Positions 51,864-60,877 of a stretch of DNA of 64,000 nt are shown here, in pieces. The stretch lies in NCBI GenBank assembly GCA_049889095.1, contig JBLJFK010000003.1, one strand, 5' to 3'. Position numbers and translations under genes: made by a program. The notes under the pieces were generated by a model. It did not search any database. It was not told where the DNA came from and saw only the letters and a program-made list of their open reading frames with translations. Position 1 is the first letter of the stretch; every line of letters begins with the position of its first letter. Source of the DNA: Ewingella sp049889095 (lineage in GTDB: Bacteria > Pseudomonadota > Gammaproteobacteria > Enterobacterales > Enterobacteriaceae).

Positions 51864-54800
51864 TTAATCGAGTGCGCCAAACACCCCTAATACTTCATGC
51901 CAGCGCCATCGCTTGTTTTCGTCTAGTGGCAAACAGATTTCGCCAAAGGTTTTACTGACGCGATCGAATTCCCATTCGAGGCTGTCGGCGAGTCGCTGGT
52001 AAATGTTGCTGTAGTTCATATCCATCCACGGGCTGACGCCCTGCGCGTACACCTGTTCTATTGCTTCAGCATCAAACACGCTGCTGTCTTTCCAGCCTTC
52101 AATACCCTCGTCGGGCTGACGAAAATGCGGTGTATCACCTTCCTCTTCCAGCCACAGGTAATATTGCTGGTCTGGCTGCGACTTGCGAAAGGGCGTGAGC
52201 TTTTGCAGCTCGCCGCACCAACTGACGTCATGGCGCCACCAGCGCGCCGCAAAGTTAGCGTCACACGGCTGACGCCCCAATAATTCCGGCCACAGGCGAC
52301 CGTGTTCCATATCAACAAAGCTGTTAGGCGGGTCAAGCCGCTCACGTTCCTGGATCCGCGGAATAGCGCTGAGAATTTTATATTCCTCCGGCTGGAGTAA
52401 ATCATTGAGATCGTGACTGGCAAACAGATTGTGGCTGCTTTCTGCGCCCGGCTTGCAATAGGCGGGGGCGAGATTTTGCAGCGCTTTGACGTTTTTATGC
52501 AGGATATGCATGTTCGGCAAAGCCGGAGCCTGTTGACGATGCCGCTGTACGCGACCAGCAAGCTGAATAAGCGAACGCATGGAGCTGGGTTCGGCAATCG
52601 CCCAATCATAGTCATGGTCGCGGCCAATCTCAGCGACGGAGGTCGCAAGCACGACAAAGATATGATGTATTTCAGGCTGCCCTTCTATGGCTTGCCGGAT
52701 TTCATCCACCTGCCAGATTGCCTGATCATCGTAGCGGGTCAGGGTGGCGTCGAGACGACTTTCAATGTGCGCCCGCATCGCCAGCGGATGCTGGCTGTGA
52801 TAGACGCAATAGTGCAGACGCGTGTTTTCCGGCGATCCCGTCGCCAGCAGACGCTGAGCCACAGCAACCAGTTGGTTGATATTCGCCATTCTGACTATCC
52901 CGACTGACAGCGTTTTTCCATTATCGTGCACCTGATGATGTTGCTGATGCAGCGCCAGTAATGACTGATGAATGCGTTGTGAGACGGCTTCCACCACATG
53001 ATTTTCACGGGTGCTTTCGGGTGATGTCGTCACCAGAATAGTCTTGCGCAGCGCCCTGGCCTGCCGCAAAAGAGGGACGCGCATTTCGACAAACTCACGG
53101 TGCTGCGCGCCGAACGTCTTACCGCTCGGATGCTGACCTTGCGCGACGTTATGCTCATCAAACCACGCACAGCAAACATTAAGCGGTATTCCCGGCTGGC
53201 CGTTGGCCTGCTGATAATGCTTACGGCCTTCGGCATAGGCGCTGAACAATGCCTGTACCAGCGCTGGCGCGAGCGTGGCTGAGGAAAGTAAAACAAGCGA
53301 ACCCAACATGCCCGCCCAGTTGACCAACCGACACAATGCAGGGAGATCGGCCATATCGAAATCATCAGGTTCATCGAGCACCAGATCGGAGGTCAGCAGA
53401 CGCAGCATCGGGGCAATCTGATGCCCGCCACGCTGGCTTTCGCAGGCGGGCATCAGATGATCAATGGTGGTGACTAACACCGGCGCACTGAGCAGTTTCA
53501 GCAGGGAGTCTTTACCTTTTAGCCACTGCCCAATGCGGCCGCTATCCAGCGTTCCTTCGTAGCGCACGTACTGATGTTCTGCAAAAAGGTCGTCCGCCGA
53601 CTGGCTACCGGAATTGATCGTTCCGTTTCGATCATCATTAAGCTGATGCAGTTGCTGCACCGCCTGTGAGCCAATCAGTACCGCCAGATCTTCTTTATCC
53701 AGATGCAGCTTTTCGCCCAGCGCATCGCCGGTCTGCAATGTCAGCGTGCGCAGACCGAGCGCGACGGAAAACCGGCAACCGCGTGTTTCATCCGCCAGAC
53801 CGTACATTATTCGCGCATTGGCCAGCGTTTTACCGCAGCCGGTCGAGGCCATGTTCACACCGAAAAAACCGTGCTGCTGAGACGTTTCACGCAAGCCACA
53901 GGCGAGATCGAATGCTTTATCCTGCCAGCGATATTTCTGCTGAGCAGTCCGTTTTTTAAAACCTTTGTGGCGGGAGATCGCCGGGAGTGTTTCACGTAAA
54001 AACGGCAAGGTGCGCGCCAGCAAATAGGCGTTCTGACTGACGCCAATATTGTGTTCATCCAGATGCTGTTTGGGTTTGCCGGTTTTTCTATCCGTATTGG
54101 CGATGGCGGCATAGGCCGGGTCCTGCCAACCTGGCGTGGCATCAAGCGAAGAATAAAGATGGTCGGCAAGCATCAGAACCAGCCGTGCCATATGGCTGGT
54201 GAAGCGCTGCTCCAAAAAAGCATGGGGCGAAGTGATTAAGGGCAGTTGTAAGGCACGCGCCGCAAATACCTGCGCTTTATTGCGCCACGTGGTGCTCTGT
54301 ATCGGCGTTCCCTGCGGGAAATGCCAGACTTCGCGCCGTTCTTTAGCGGTCCATTCGGCGTCGATATTGGTCGAGTTCCAACACGGTGCAAATTGCTCAT
54401 CCAGCCAGCCCGCAATATCCGTCACCTGAGGCGGCATAGTGTAAATATCGCCCTGACCGTTTTTATCGTTTTTAGGGTAAACCGGTAAACGGTGATGCGA
54501 AATAATCAGCCATGCCACCACGCGTGCGACAGGAGGCAAACCCGAGAGCGGGCTGTCATGGCTGACGCCCGTTGCATCCCGTAACAGATTCTCCAGCATG
54601 GTTTTCTCACTGTCAGCGCTGACCTGTTGTAACGCAGTCAACCACTGTGCATCCGTCTGAGTACTGACGAATGCCTGAAACATTCGTACGGAGATCCATT
54701 CATGGCGAAAAGGCTCGAAGCGTTTCCCCTTGCCTTTTAACTTGTCCTGAAATAACTGATTGGCCTTGCCGAAATCGTGAAATAGCCCGGCTATGGCGGC

Positions 54801-55145
54801 TAACAAACTGATGGTTTGGGTAGCATGGAATGAAGTTTCGGTGGCGGATTTTAGAATGTCGCGCTCTGTGGTATGCGTCGGCACCGACCCTTTTTGATTA
54901 AACTTACGGATATTACCTACAATCCAAATAATTTCGGTCTGATTGTTAGACTTAATCCAATGGCAGGCTATCGCGGTGTTTCTGCGGGCTGTTTTCTTAA
55001 GTAAACGGCGTAACGTATTTAGCCCTTCCAGGGTGATCGCCGTTTGCCATGTACGCCTTCCTTTACGTTCAGCAAACTGATCGATGATTCGACGGGTTTC
55101 CACCAGCGCTTTTTTATTACACTCAGAGACTAATAATATATTCAT
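51864..55145 (-). CDS. cas3: Cas2-Cas3 fusion nuclease-helicase (I-F)
   Basis: The 1093-residue fusion is typical of type I-F. Residues 1-95 are Cas2-like (MNILLVSECNKKALVETRRI). The HD nuclease domain has LFHDFGKAN with His123-Asp124. The superfamily-2 helicase has Walker A STGCGKT and the DEPDDFD box, and a C-terminal domain follows. It degrades DNA at Cascade targets and, with Cas1, takes part in spacer acquisition. The start overlaps the cas1 stop (ATGA). Confidence 0.96.
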   Translation of the reverse strand: MNILLVSECNKKALVETRRIIDQFAERKGRRTWQTAITLEGLNTLRRLLKKTARRNTAIACHWIKSNNQTEIIWIVGNIRKFNQKGSVPTHTTERDILKSATETSFHATQTISLLAAIAGLFHDFGKANQLFQDKLKGKGKRFEPFRHEWISVRMFQAFVSTQTDAQWLTALQQVSADSEKTMLENLLRDATGVSHDSPLSGLPPVARVVAWLIISHHRLPVYPKNDKNGQGDIYTMPPQVTDIAGWLDEQFAPCWNSTNIDAEWTAKERREVWHFPQGTPIQSTTWRNKAQVFAARALQLPLITSPHAFLEQRFTSHMARLVLMLADHLYSSLDATPGWQDPAYAAIANTDRKTGKPKQHLDEHNIGVSQNAYLLARTLPFLRETLPAISRHKGFKKRTAQQKYRWQDKAFDLACGLRETSQQHGFFGVNMASTGCGKTLANARIMYGLADETRGCRFSVALGLRTLTLQTGDALGEKLHLDKEDLAVLIGSQAVQQLHQLNDDRNGTINSGSQSADDLFAEHQYVRYEGTLDSGRIGQWLKGKDSLLKLLSAPVLVTTIDHLMPACESQRGGHQIAPMLRLLTSDLVLDEPDDFDMADLPALCRLVNWAGMLGSLVLLSSATLAPALVQALFSAYAEGRKHYQQANGQPGIPLNVCCAWFDEHNVAQGQHPSGKTFGAQHREFVEMRVPLLRQARALRKTILVTTSPESTRENHVVEAVSQRIHQSLLALHQQHHQVHDNGKTLSVGIVRMANINQLVAVAQRLLATGSPENTRLHYCVYHSQHPLAMRAHIESRLDATLTRYDDQAIWQVDEIRQAIEGQPEIHHIFVVLATSVAEIGRDHDYDWAIAEPSSMRSLIQLAGRVQRHRQQAPALPNMHILHKNVKALQNLAPAYCKPGAESSHNLFASHDLNDLLQPEEYKILSAIPRIQERERLDPPNSFVDMEHGRLWPELLGRQPCDANFAARWWRHDVSWCGELQKLTPFRKSQPDQQYYLWLEEEGDTPHFRQPDEGIEGWKDSSVFDAEAIEQVYAQGVSPWMDMNYSNIYQRLADSLEWEFDRVSKTFGEICLPLDENKRWRWHEVLGVFGALD

Positions 55146-56119
55146 CGGTGCTGACTTATTTTTTGTGCAACGTCTTGTACTGTTTCAATCATGGTATCTA
55201 AGGCATCGGCTCGCTGGAAATTACTCAGGCAGCGCTGGCGGAATTCCTGTTCGTCATCGCCATTCATCGCTGCAATAAAAGCCTGAGGCAGAATTAGCGC
55301 ATCCTTAATCAAATCCGCAACGTCAAACACCAGCCCTCCGCGTCGTGTTTTGCCATGCATGACGGCAAGGCCATGCGGCAGGCCAATCACCCACACGGCC
55401 GTCGCGGCCAGCCCGTAAGCCAGATAGTTACCATGATCGAGAAAACGGTTAGCGAGATCGACACCACCGCCACGTTTGGCTCGGGTGAAATCGCCATAAC
55501 TGGCTGCCGTCGCTGCTAGCTTATAAAGGCTTTTGGTCAGCACCGCTTCCTGCGCCATTAGCCCGGTAATGGTATGACACTCAGGCAGACTGCGTTCAAA
55601 ACGTAATAACGTTGATTCTATTCGGGAATGATCAAGTTTAAACGCATCTTCACGCGACATTGTTGCGCTAAACCAGTGCTTACGAATTTGCGCTATACGA
55701 ACCTGCTGAAATGCCACTGCCGCGGCCAGTCTTTTCTGTTCATCGAACCAGAAACTGACCCAATATTGCAGATACTCCGTCGGGCGATATTCACTTTGCG
55801 ACGTTAACCATGAGACATTCACTTCGACTTCATTGGCAGAAAAAAGCGGCGTTCCACCCCCGCCGCAGAACCCAACCAGAACACCGGCTCTGGCGAATTC
55901 CCGCATTGCGGCCTGCGTCACTGAGGTCCCCGTTCCCAACATCACAACGGTGGTATTAGCGATAGGGATATTCCAATAAAGTGATTGTTTCCCTTCCTCC
56001 GTCACATATTCAACCCGCCCACCGTTCACTAAAACACGGCAATATTGCAGATAGTAAATATTGGACCGTTTAGAATGCAGAATGGTTTTAAGTTCACTGG
56101 GCATTAACGCTTCGGCCAT
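55142..56119 (-). CDS. cas1: Cas1 integrase (I-F)
   Basis: The 325-residue product starts MAEALMPSELKTILHSKRSN and has the family segment NGGRVEYVTEEGKQSLYWN and GFCGGGGTPLF. It integrates new spacers at the leader end of the array. It is the first gene of the cas operon. A 5' fragment of a second cas1 lies at 45181-45240. An isolated repeat with leader sits 125 bases upstream. Confidence 0.96.
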   Translation of the reverse strand: MAEALMPSELKTILHSKRSNIYYLQYCRVLVNGGRVEYVTEEGKQSLYWNIPIANTTVVMLGTGTSVTQAAMREFARAGVLVGFCGGGGTPLFSANEVEVNVSWLTSQSEYRPTEYLQYWVSFWFDEQKRLAAAVAFQQVRIAQIRKHWFSATMSREDAFKLDHSRIESTLLRFERSLPECHTITGLMAQEAVLTKSLYKLAATAASYGDFTRAKRGGGVDLANRFLDHGNYLAYGLAATAVWVIGLPHGLAVMHGKTRRGGLVFDVADLIKDALILPQAFIAAMNGDDEQEFRQRCLSNFQRADALDTMIETVQDVAQKISQHR

Positions 56120-56244
56120 TTTAAAGTCCTTTTCGATAGTTTTATAAAAATAATAACTTATAAAATAGACCGATTAGATCGAACATCAATGATTAAATAT
56201 ATTGGGTATTTACATGCTGCAAGCTAAGCCAGAAGATATTTTTA

Positions 56245-56342
56245 TTTCTAAGCTGCCAGTGCAGCAGTGAACTGTTGAAAAATACGCTATCCCCTGCGTT
56301 ATTAGCGTGCTGCAATGACTTTAATCTAAAATCAATGCGTTA
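56245..56342 (-). CRISPR. Isolated I-F repeat with its own leader, no spacer
   Basis: One 28-base repeat (56245-56272) with a changed stem-loop (CTGCCAGTGCAGCAG instead of CTGCCTGTTCGGCAG). It is followed on the leader side by TGTTGAAAAA, as in array 2. AATCAATGCGTTA at 56330-56342 is a perfect IHF match 57 bases from the repeat. There is no second repeat to the left before cas1. It points into the cas operon, so its leader may also drive cas1. Confidence 0.8.
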
Positions 56343-56384
56343 GAACGGGTAACAAAAGGGAGTTTTAAGAAAGGTGTTGTGAGC

Positions 56385-56411
56385 CAAAAAAGCGGAGGAG
56401 TCTCCGCTTTA
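56385..56411 (-). terminator. Terminator of ubiT-yhbS
   Basis: On the reverse strand AAGCGGAG-ACT-CCTCCGCTTTTTT, 24 bases after the yhbS stop. Confidence 0.88.
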
Positions 56412-56434
56412 GGTATTATTCGTCATCGCTAAAA

Positions 56435-56938
56435 TCAAAACCGATTAAATGCAGCCGGGAAAGTGACTTCGCCGTGGGCGTCAGTCAGGGCGTCTTCGGT
56501 CAGGGTGTAAAGCTGAAAGGCGGCTTCCGTGTCCGGCCAGCGGCAGTGAAGATCGTGTGCTGCGGCGGATTTGAAACCGAAACGTCCATAGTAGGCTGGG
56601 TTACCGAGAACGACGACGGCGGCGTATCCAAATTCATTGAGGGAATCCAGACCTTCGTAGATAAGCTTCTCACCTACCCCCTGACGACGCAGAGACTCCT
56701 CAACCGCCAGCGGTGCCAGCCCGACCCAGTTGCGGTCTTCACCTTTGATATCCACCGGACAGAAGGCGACGTAGCCGACCACGCTTCCTTCATCGTCAGT
56801 CGCGACCACGCCAAGCGTCAGCAGCCCATCTTCACGTAGCTCTTTGACCAAATCTGCTTCGCCGCTGTTGGGAAATGCGGCGCGCAACAGGCGGTCAATG
56901 CCAGCGGCATCAATAGGTATTTCGGTGCGAATTAACAT
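56435..56938 (-). CDS. yhbS: YhbS, GNAT-family N-acetyltransferase
   Basis: The 167-residue product (same length as E. coli YhbS) has the acetyl-CoA motif RRQGVGEKLIYEGL and VVVLGNPAYYGRFGF. Substrate unknown. It overlaps ubiT by 7 bases, so the two form an operon. Confidence 0.92.
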   Translation of the reverse strand: MLIRTEIPIDAAGIDRLLRAAFPNSGEADLVKELREDGLLTLGVVATDDEGSVVGYVAFCPVDIKGEDRNWVGLAPLAVEESLRRQGVGEKLIYEGLDSLNEFGYAAVVVLGNPAYYGRFGFKSAAAHDLHCRWPDTEAAFQLYTLTEDALTDAHGEVTFPAAFNRF

Positions 56939-57453
56939 GTTTGCACTACCGGAGCCACAGGCTCGCGGTCCTCTTGTAAACCGGCTTCGATAAAGTCAGC
57001 AAGACGCATCAGGCCACTTTTCAGCAGAACCGGCATGCTGTCCAGATCAATGGCGTCCATCAGATTTTTTACGTTCAGACCAAGCTCGGTGTCGCCTTCA
57101 ATACGCAGGCGACGCTGGAAGAATAACGTATCGGGATCTTGTTTGCGGGCGGCGATCAGCACCAGGTCATTGGCGTTGCCACTGAAGCTGACATCTGCTT
57201 CGCCGTGCTCACGAATTTGCAGCTTGCCCTCTTCAACGCTCATCAGCCAGTTTAGGTTGAGATCGCTGACCTCAATTTTTAACCAGCGACCTTCGAGGAA
57301 GTCGAGTTCACCTTCAGCCAGCGCCTGACGGAACTGCCAGCTCAGCACTTGCTGCAAAACCTGACGCTGTAGCGAAAAAGGCGTGAATTTTAATGGCACA
57401 CTCAACAGGGAGGGTCCCTGGCGCACCATACGTGCTCGTAGTTTTTGCAACAC
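56932..57453 (-). CDS. ubiT: UbiT (YhbT), SCP2-domain lipid carrier for anaerobic ubiquinone synthesis
   Basis: The 173-residue SCP2/sterol-carrier-like protein matches E. coli YhbT, with SWQFRQALAEGELDFLEGRW and RKQDPDTLFFQRRL. UbiT is required with UbiU and UbiV for O2-independent ubiquinone synthesis. GTG 57453 is preferred over GTG 57459, since AGGAG lies 8 bases before the former and only 2 before the latter. Confidence 0.92.
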   Translation of the reverse strand: MLQKLRARMVRQGPSLLSVPLKFTPFSLQRQVLQQVLSWQFRQALAEGELDFLEGRWLKIEVSDLNLNWLMSVEEGKLQIREHGEADVSFSGNANDLVLIAARKQDPDTLFFQRRLRIEGDTELGLNVKNLMDAIDLDSMPVLLKSGLMRLADFIEAGLQEDREPVAPVVQTC

Positions 57454-57766
57454 TGGCACTACTCCTTTAGGTACTTTTCGGAAACTGATTAGGTCAAGAT
57501 ATGCGCCCTATTTTGCCACATCGTCCATTTAGTTCAGCGGCCTGCATCAATAAATACTGCAACAGAAAGAAAACGCATACAACCTCCCGCTAAGGCATAC
57601 CTCTGGCCAACTCGGCAGAAACTGGCTCAAATCAAAATATTGCATTCATAGCTTCACTAAAATGGTCGACCAGTAAACGCTCCCTGATAAATGATTTACG
57701 TCAGCGGATTCTCCCCTTTTCACTCTTGCCGGCACAGTTATTGCCGGTTAAAGCCAGGAACAGACG
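57454..57766. other. Divergent promoter region, ubiT/ubiU
   Basis: 313 bases between divergent starts. In E. coli ubiUV is FNR-controlled; the best FNR-like match here, CTGGCTCAAATCAA near 57630, keeps only one good half site, so I do not call it. No gene is seen. Confidence 0.45.
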
Positions 57767-58762
57767 ATGGAGCTACTTTGCCCGGCGGGCAATTTGCCTG
57801 CGTTAAAAGCGGCAATTGATAATGGAGCCGATGCGGTTTATATCGGCTTAAAAGATGATACTAACGCCCGCCACTTTGCCGGTCTGAACTTTACTGAGAA
57901 GAAATTGCAGGAGGCGGCAAATTACGTCCACCGTCGCCACCGCAAGCTGCACATTGCGATCAATACTTTTGCGCATCCGGATGGCTATCAGCGTTGGGAA
58001 CGCGCCGTGGACATGGCGGCGCAGCTCGGTGCTGATGCACTGATCCTCGCCGATATTGCCATGCTTGATTATGCTGCAACCCGTTACCCGCACGTCGAAC
58101 GCCATGTCTCGGTGCAGGCATCAGCCACCAATGACGAAGCTATTCGTTTTTATCAGCGCAATTTTGACGTCGCCCGCGTGGTGTTGCCGCGCGTGCTGTC
58201 AATGCACCAGGTACGCCAGTTATCACGCAGCAGCGTCGTCCCGCTGGAAGTGTTTGCGTTCGGCAGCCTGTGCATTATGGCCGAAGGGCGCTGCTATCTG
58301 TCTTCTTATCTGACCGGCGAGTCCCCCAATACGGTCGGAGCCTGTTCTCCGGCACGATTTGTGCGCTGGCAGCAGACGCCGCAAGGGATGGAGTCGCGTC
58401 TGAATGACGTGCTGATTGACCGTTATGACGAAGGCGAAAATGCTGGGTATCCGACGCTGTGCAAAGGCCGTTATCTGGTCGATGGCGCCAAGTATCATGC
58501 GCTGGAGGAACCCACCAGCCTGAATACGCTGGAGCTGTTACCGGAACTATTCGCTGCCAATATTGCCTCGGTAAAAATCGAAGGCCGTCAGCGCAGCCCG
58601 GCCTATGTCAGCCAGGTGACGCGCGTCTGGCGAGCCGCTATCGACCGTTTTATGGCCGATCCGCAAGGCTTCACGACGGACGCAGAGTGGATGAAACAGT
58701 TGGGTTCTATGTCGGAAGGTACGCAAACTACGCTCGGCGCGTACCATCGTAAATGGCAGTGA
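57767..58762 (+). CDS. ubiU: UbiU (YhbU), U32-family 4Fe-4S protein
   Basis: The 331-residue product has the same length as E. coli UbiU and starts MELLCPAGNLPALKAAIDNG. It has cysteines in GSLCIMAEGRCYLSS, VGACSPAR and YPTLCKGRYL, which fit the four cluster ligands. With UbiV it hydroxylates the ubiquinone ring without oxygen, using prephenate. It is followed by ubiV 14 bases downstream. Confidence 0.95.
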   Translation: MELLCPAGNLPALKAAIDNGADAVYIGLKDDTNARHFAGLNFTEKKLQEAANYVHRRHRKLHIAINTFAHPDGYQRWERAVDMAAQLGADALILADIAMLDYAATRYPHVERHVSVQASATNDEAIRFYQRNFDVARVVLPRVLSMHQVRQLSRSSVVPLEVFAFGSLCIMAEGRCYLSSYLTGESPNTVGACSPARFVRWQQTPQGMESRLNDVLIDRYDEGENAGYPTLCKGRYLVDGAKYHALEEPTSLNTLELLPELFAANIASVKIEGRQRSPAYVSQVTRVWRAAIDRFMADPQGFTTDAEWMKQLGSMSEGTQTTLGAYHRKWQ

Positions 58763-58776
58763 TCGCAGGGAAAATG

Positions 58777-59655
58777 ATGAAATACTCTTTAGGGGCCATT
58801 CTCTATTATTGGCCAAAAGCCGAGGTTGAGGCCTTTTATCAGGCCGCAGCCAGCAGCAGCGCAGATGTGATTTATCTCGGGGAAAACGTCTGCACCAAAC
58901 GACGCGAGATGAAGGTCAATGACTGGATGGAGATCGCCCGTCACTTAGCGGCCAGTGGCAAACAAGTGGTGTTATCGACGCTGGCTTTGTTGCAGGCACC
59001 GTCTGAGCTGAATGAGCTGAAACGCTACGTCGAGAACGGCGAGTTTGTTATCGAGGCCAATGATTTTGGTGCAGTCAATATGGCCGCAGAGCGCAACCTG
59101 CCGTTTGTGGTCGGCCATGCGCTTAATTGCTATAACGCAGTGACGCTGAAGATCCTGCAACAACAGGGGATGACACGCTGGTGTATGCCGGTCGAATTGT
59201 CCCGAGACTGGCTGGTCAATCTGCTGAAGCAGTGCGAAGCGCTGGGCATCCGCGATAAATTCGAAGTGGAGGTGCTGTCTTACGGTCATCTGCCACTGGC
59301 CTATTCCGCTCGCTGCTTTACCGCGCGTTCGGAAGATAGGGCAAAAGATGACTGTGAAATCTGCTGCATTAAGTATCCGCAGGGCCGCAAGGTGTTGTCA
59401 CAGGAAAACCAGCAAGTGTTCGTGCTCAACGGTATTCAGACTCAGAGCGGCTATTGCTACAACCTCGGCAATGAGATGACGTCAATGGAAGGTTTGGTGG
59501 ATATCGTCAGGCTATCGCCGGAAAGTCAGGAAACGCTGAAGGTATTGGAATCATTCCGCACCAATGAACACGCCCTGACGCCACTCAACCTGACCGACAA
59601 GACCGACTGCAACGGTTACTGGCAGCGAGTCGCCGGGCTGGAACTGGTGCGTTAG
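58777..59655 (+). CDS. ubiV: UbiV (YhbV), U32-family 4Fe-4S partner of UbiU
   Basis: The 292-residue product has the same length as E. coli UbiV. Cluster cysteines are seen in GENVCTKRR (about residue 39) and ARCFTARSEDRAKDDCEICC. It acts as a heterodimer with UbiU. I chose ATG 58777 (MKYSLGAILYY) since AGGG is 6 bases upstream; ATG 58774 is adjacent, and the frame is open to 58753 inside ubiU. Confidence 0.95.
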   Translation: MKYSLGAILYYWPKAEVEAFYQAAASSSADVIYLGENVCTKRREMKVNDWMEIARHLAASGKQVVLSTLALLQAPSELNELKRYVENGEFVIEANDFGAVNMAAERNLPFVVGHALNCYNAVTLKILQQQGMTRWCMPVELSRDWLVNLLKQCEALGIRDKFEVEVLSYGHLPLAYSARCFTARSEDRAKDDCEICCIKYPQGRKVLSQENQQVFVLNGIQTQSGYCYNLGNEMTSMEGLVDIVRLSPESQETLKVLESFRTNEHALTPLNLTDKTDCNGYWQRVAGLELVR

Positions 59656-59666
59656 TTTTGGCTAAT

Positions 59667-59688
59667 TAAGGGCAGATGCCTGCCCTTA
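59667..59688. terminator. Hairpin between convergent ubiV and the export operon
   Basis: A perfect 9-bp stem TAAGGGCAG / CTGCCCTTA with a 4-base loop; little U tract. Confidence 0.5.
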
Positions 59689-59707
59689 TGTGTGGCGTTC
59701 TATCATC

Positions 59708-60877
59708 TCAGTCATTCTTCAGCGGTTTTTTACGGTACAGCATGCTGCGCAGGCGGCCGCTGTCGCGCAATATCCCCAGCCCAATTCCCAGTACGGTATA
59801 AACCGCCCCCAGCAGAAGTAACATCAGCATGTCACTGCCCACCTCACTGAACGGCAGGCCCATCTGGTTCACGCCGGCGATGGCTTTGGTTGCCCAGGTC
59901 GAGGGCAGCATCGACGAGATAGCCCGCACCCAGTCGGGCATTGCCTGCAGAGGCCACAGGGTTCCGGAGATATAAAACACGGGCATGGTAATGAAAGAGA
60001 GCGTCAGGTAGATCATCTCCACGCTGCGCAGACACTCCGTCACCAGTTTTCCCAGCCCGAGAACTGCCAACAGGAAGGGGAACGTCAGCATGATGATCTC
60101 AGGAATACTTGCCGTTTGCCGGTAGCCCAACACCCACGGCCACAGAATAAACAGGACAATCGACAAGAACAGCCAGATGGGGATCAGCGCCGATAACCCG
60201 CCAAGAAACACCGGAATGCCGGGTTTTCCGTCAGGCGCACTGTTGAGCGTAATGTTAACGCGCACGCTGGCAATCAGCAGGGAGTGCTGTAACAACATGA
60301 CCAGCAGGCCAGGAAAGATGATCGCCGCAAAGCTGATACCCGGGTTGAACAGGTCCAGCGTCTGGCCGACGATCGGGGTGATCAATACGCTGGCCTGTTT
60401 GGCGGTAAAGCCACTACGCATCAGGAGATCCGTGTTGTATTGCATCAGGATCGACTGATAGGCCGCCACCACATCCTGCTGGATCTGGCCGTTCGCCAGG
60501 CGGTTGGTGGCATCGCCATACACCGGGATCACAATATCTTGACCGGCGAGGATCTTCTTCTCCAGATCGACCGGCATGATGATCACCGCAAACAGTTTTC
60601 GCCAGGCCAGGTCTCGCTTCGCCTCCTCAACGCTGTCGTAGCTGTTAACTTTGATTTTTGACGTCGCATCCAACTGGCGGGTCAGCAGACGGCTGGCGCT
60701 GCTGTGGTCCTGATCGACCACCGCGACCGGCAAGTCCCACACAGTGCGGTTAGCGTATACCGTGCTCATAACGCACAGCGAGAGCAGCAGCATCAACCAC
60801 ATCGGCCTGTCGAGCATGCCAATCAGGACTTTGGTGAACGTTTTCCAGTAGGTTTGCAGCCATTGACGCGTGGTCAT
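59708..60877 (-). CDS. ABC-2 type permease, YhhJ-like (export operon, third gene)
   Basis: A 389-residue membrane protein: one N-terminal transmembrane segment (WLMLLLSLCVMSTVYANR), a large extracytoplasmic part with PVAVVDQDHSSASRLLTRQL, then five transmembrane segments in the C-terminal half. This is the ABC-2 exporter permease pattern (YhhJ/YbhS/YbhR type). It overlaps the previous gene by 4 bases. No ATP-binding gene is in the operon. The substrate is unknown. Confidence 0.85.
   Translation of the reverse strand: MTTRQWLQTYWKTFTKVLIGMLDRPMWLMLLLSLCVMSTVYANRTVWDLPVAVVDQDHSSASRLLTRQLDATSKIKVNSYDSVEEAKRDLAWRKLFAVIIMPVDLEKKILAGQDIVIPVYGDATNRLANGQIQQDVVAAYQSILMQYNTDLLMRSGFTAKQASVLITPIVGQTLDLFNPGISFAAIIFPGLLVMLLQHSLLIASVRVNITLNSAPDGKPGIPVFLGGLSALIPIWLFLSIVLFILWPWVLGYRQTASIPEIIMLTFPFLLAVLGLGKLVTECLRSVEMIYLTLSFITMPVFYISGTLWPLQAMPDWVRAISSMLPSTWATKAIAGVNQMGLPFSEVGSDMLMLLLLGAVYTVLGIGLGILRDSGRLRSMLYRKKPLKND

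Noticed and set aside
47950..56119. Tn7-like (I-F3) CRISPR-associated transposon
   Set aside because: cas1 and a full cas2-3 with HD and helicase motifs are present, and no tnsA/B/C/D-like gene is seen nearby. This is a canonical I-F1 defence locus.
57625..57640. FNR box for ubiUV
   Set aside because: Only the ATCAA half is convincing; the other half site mismatches at three of five bases.
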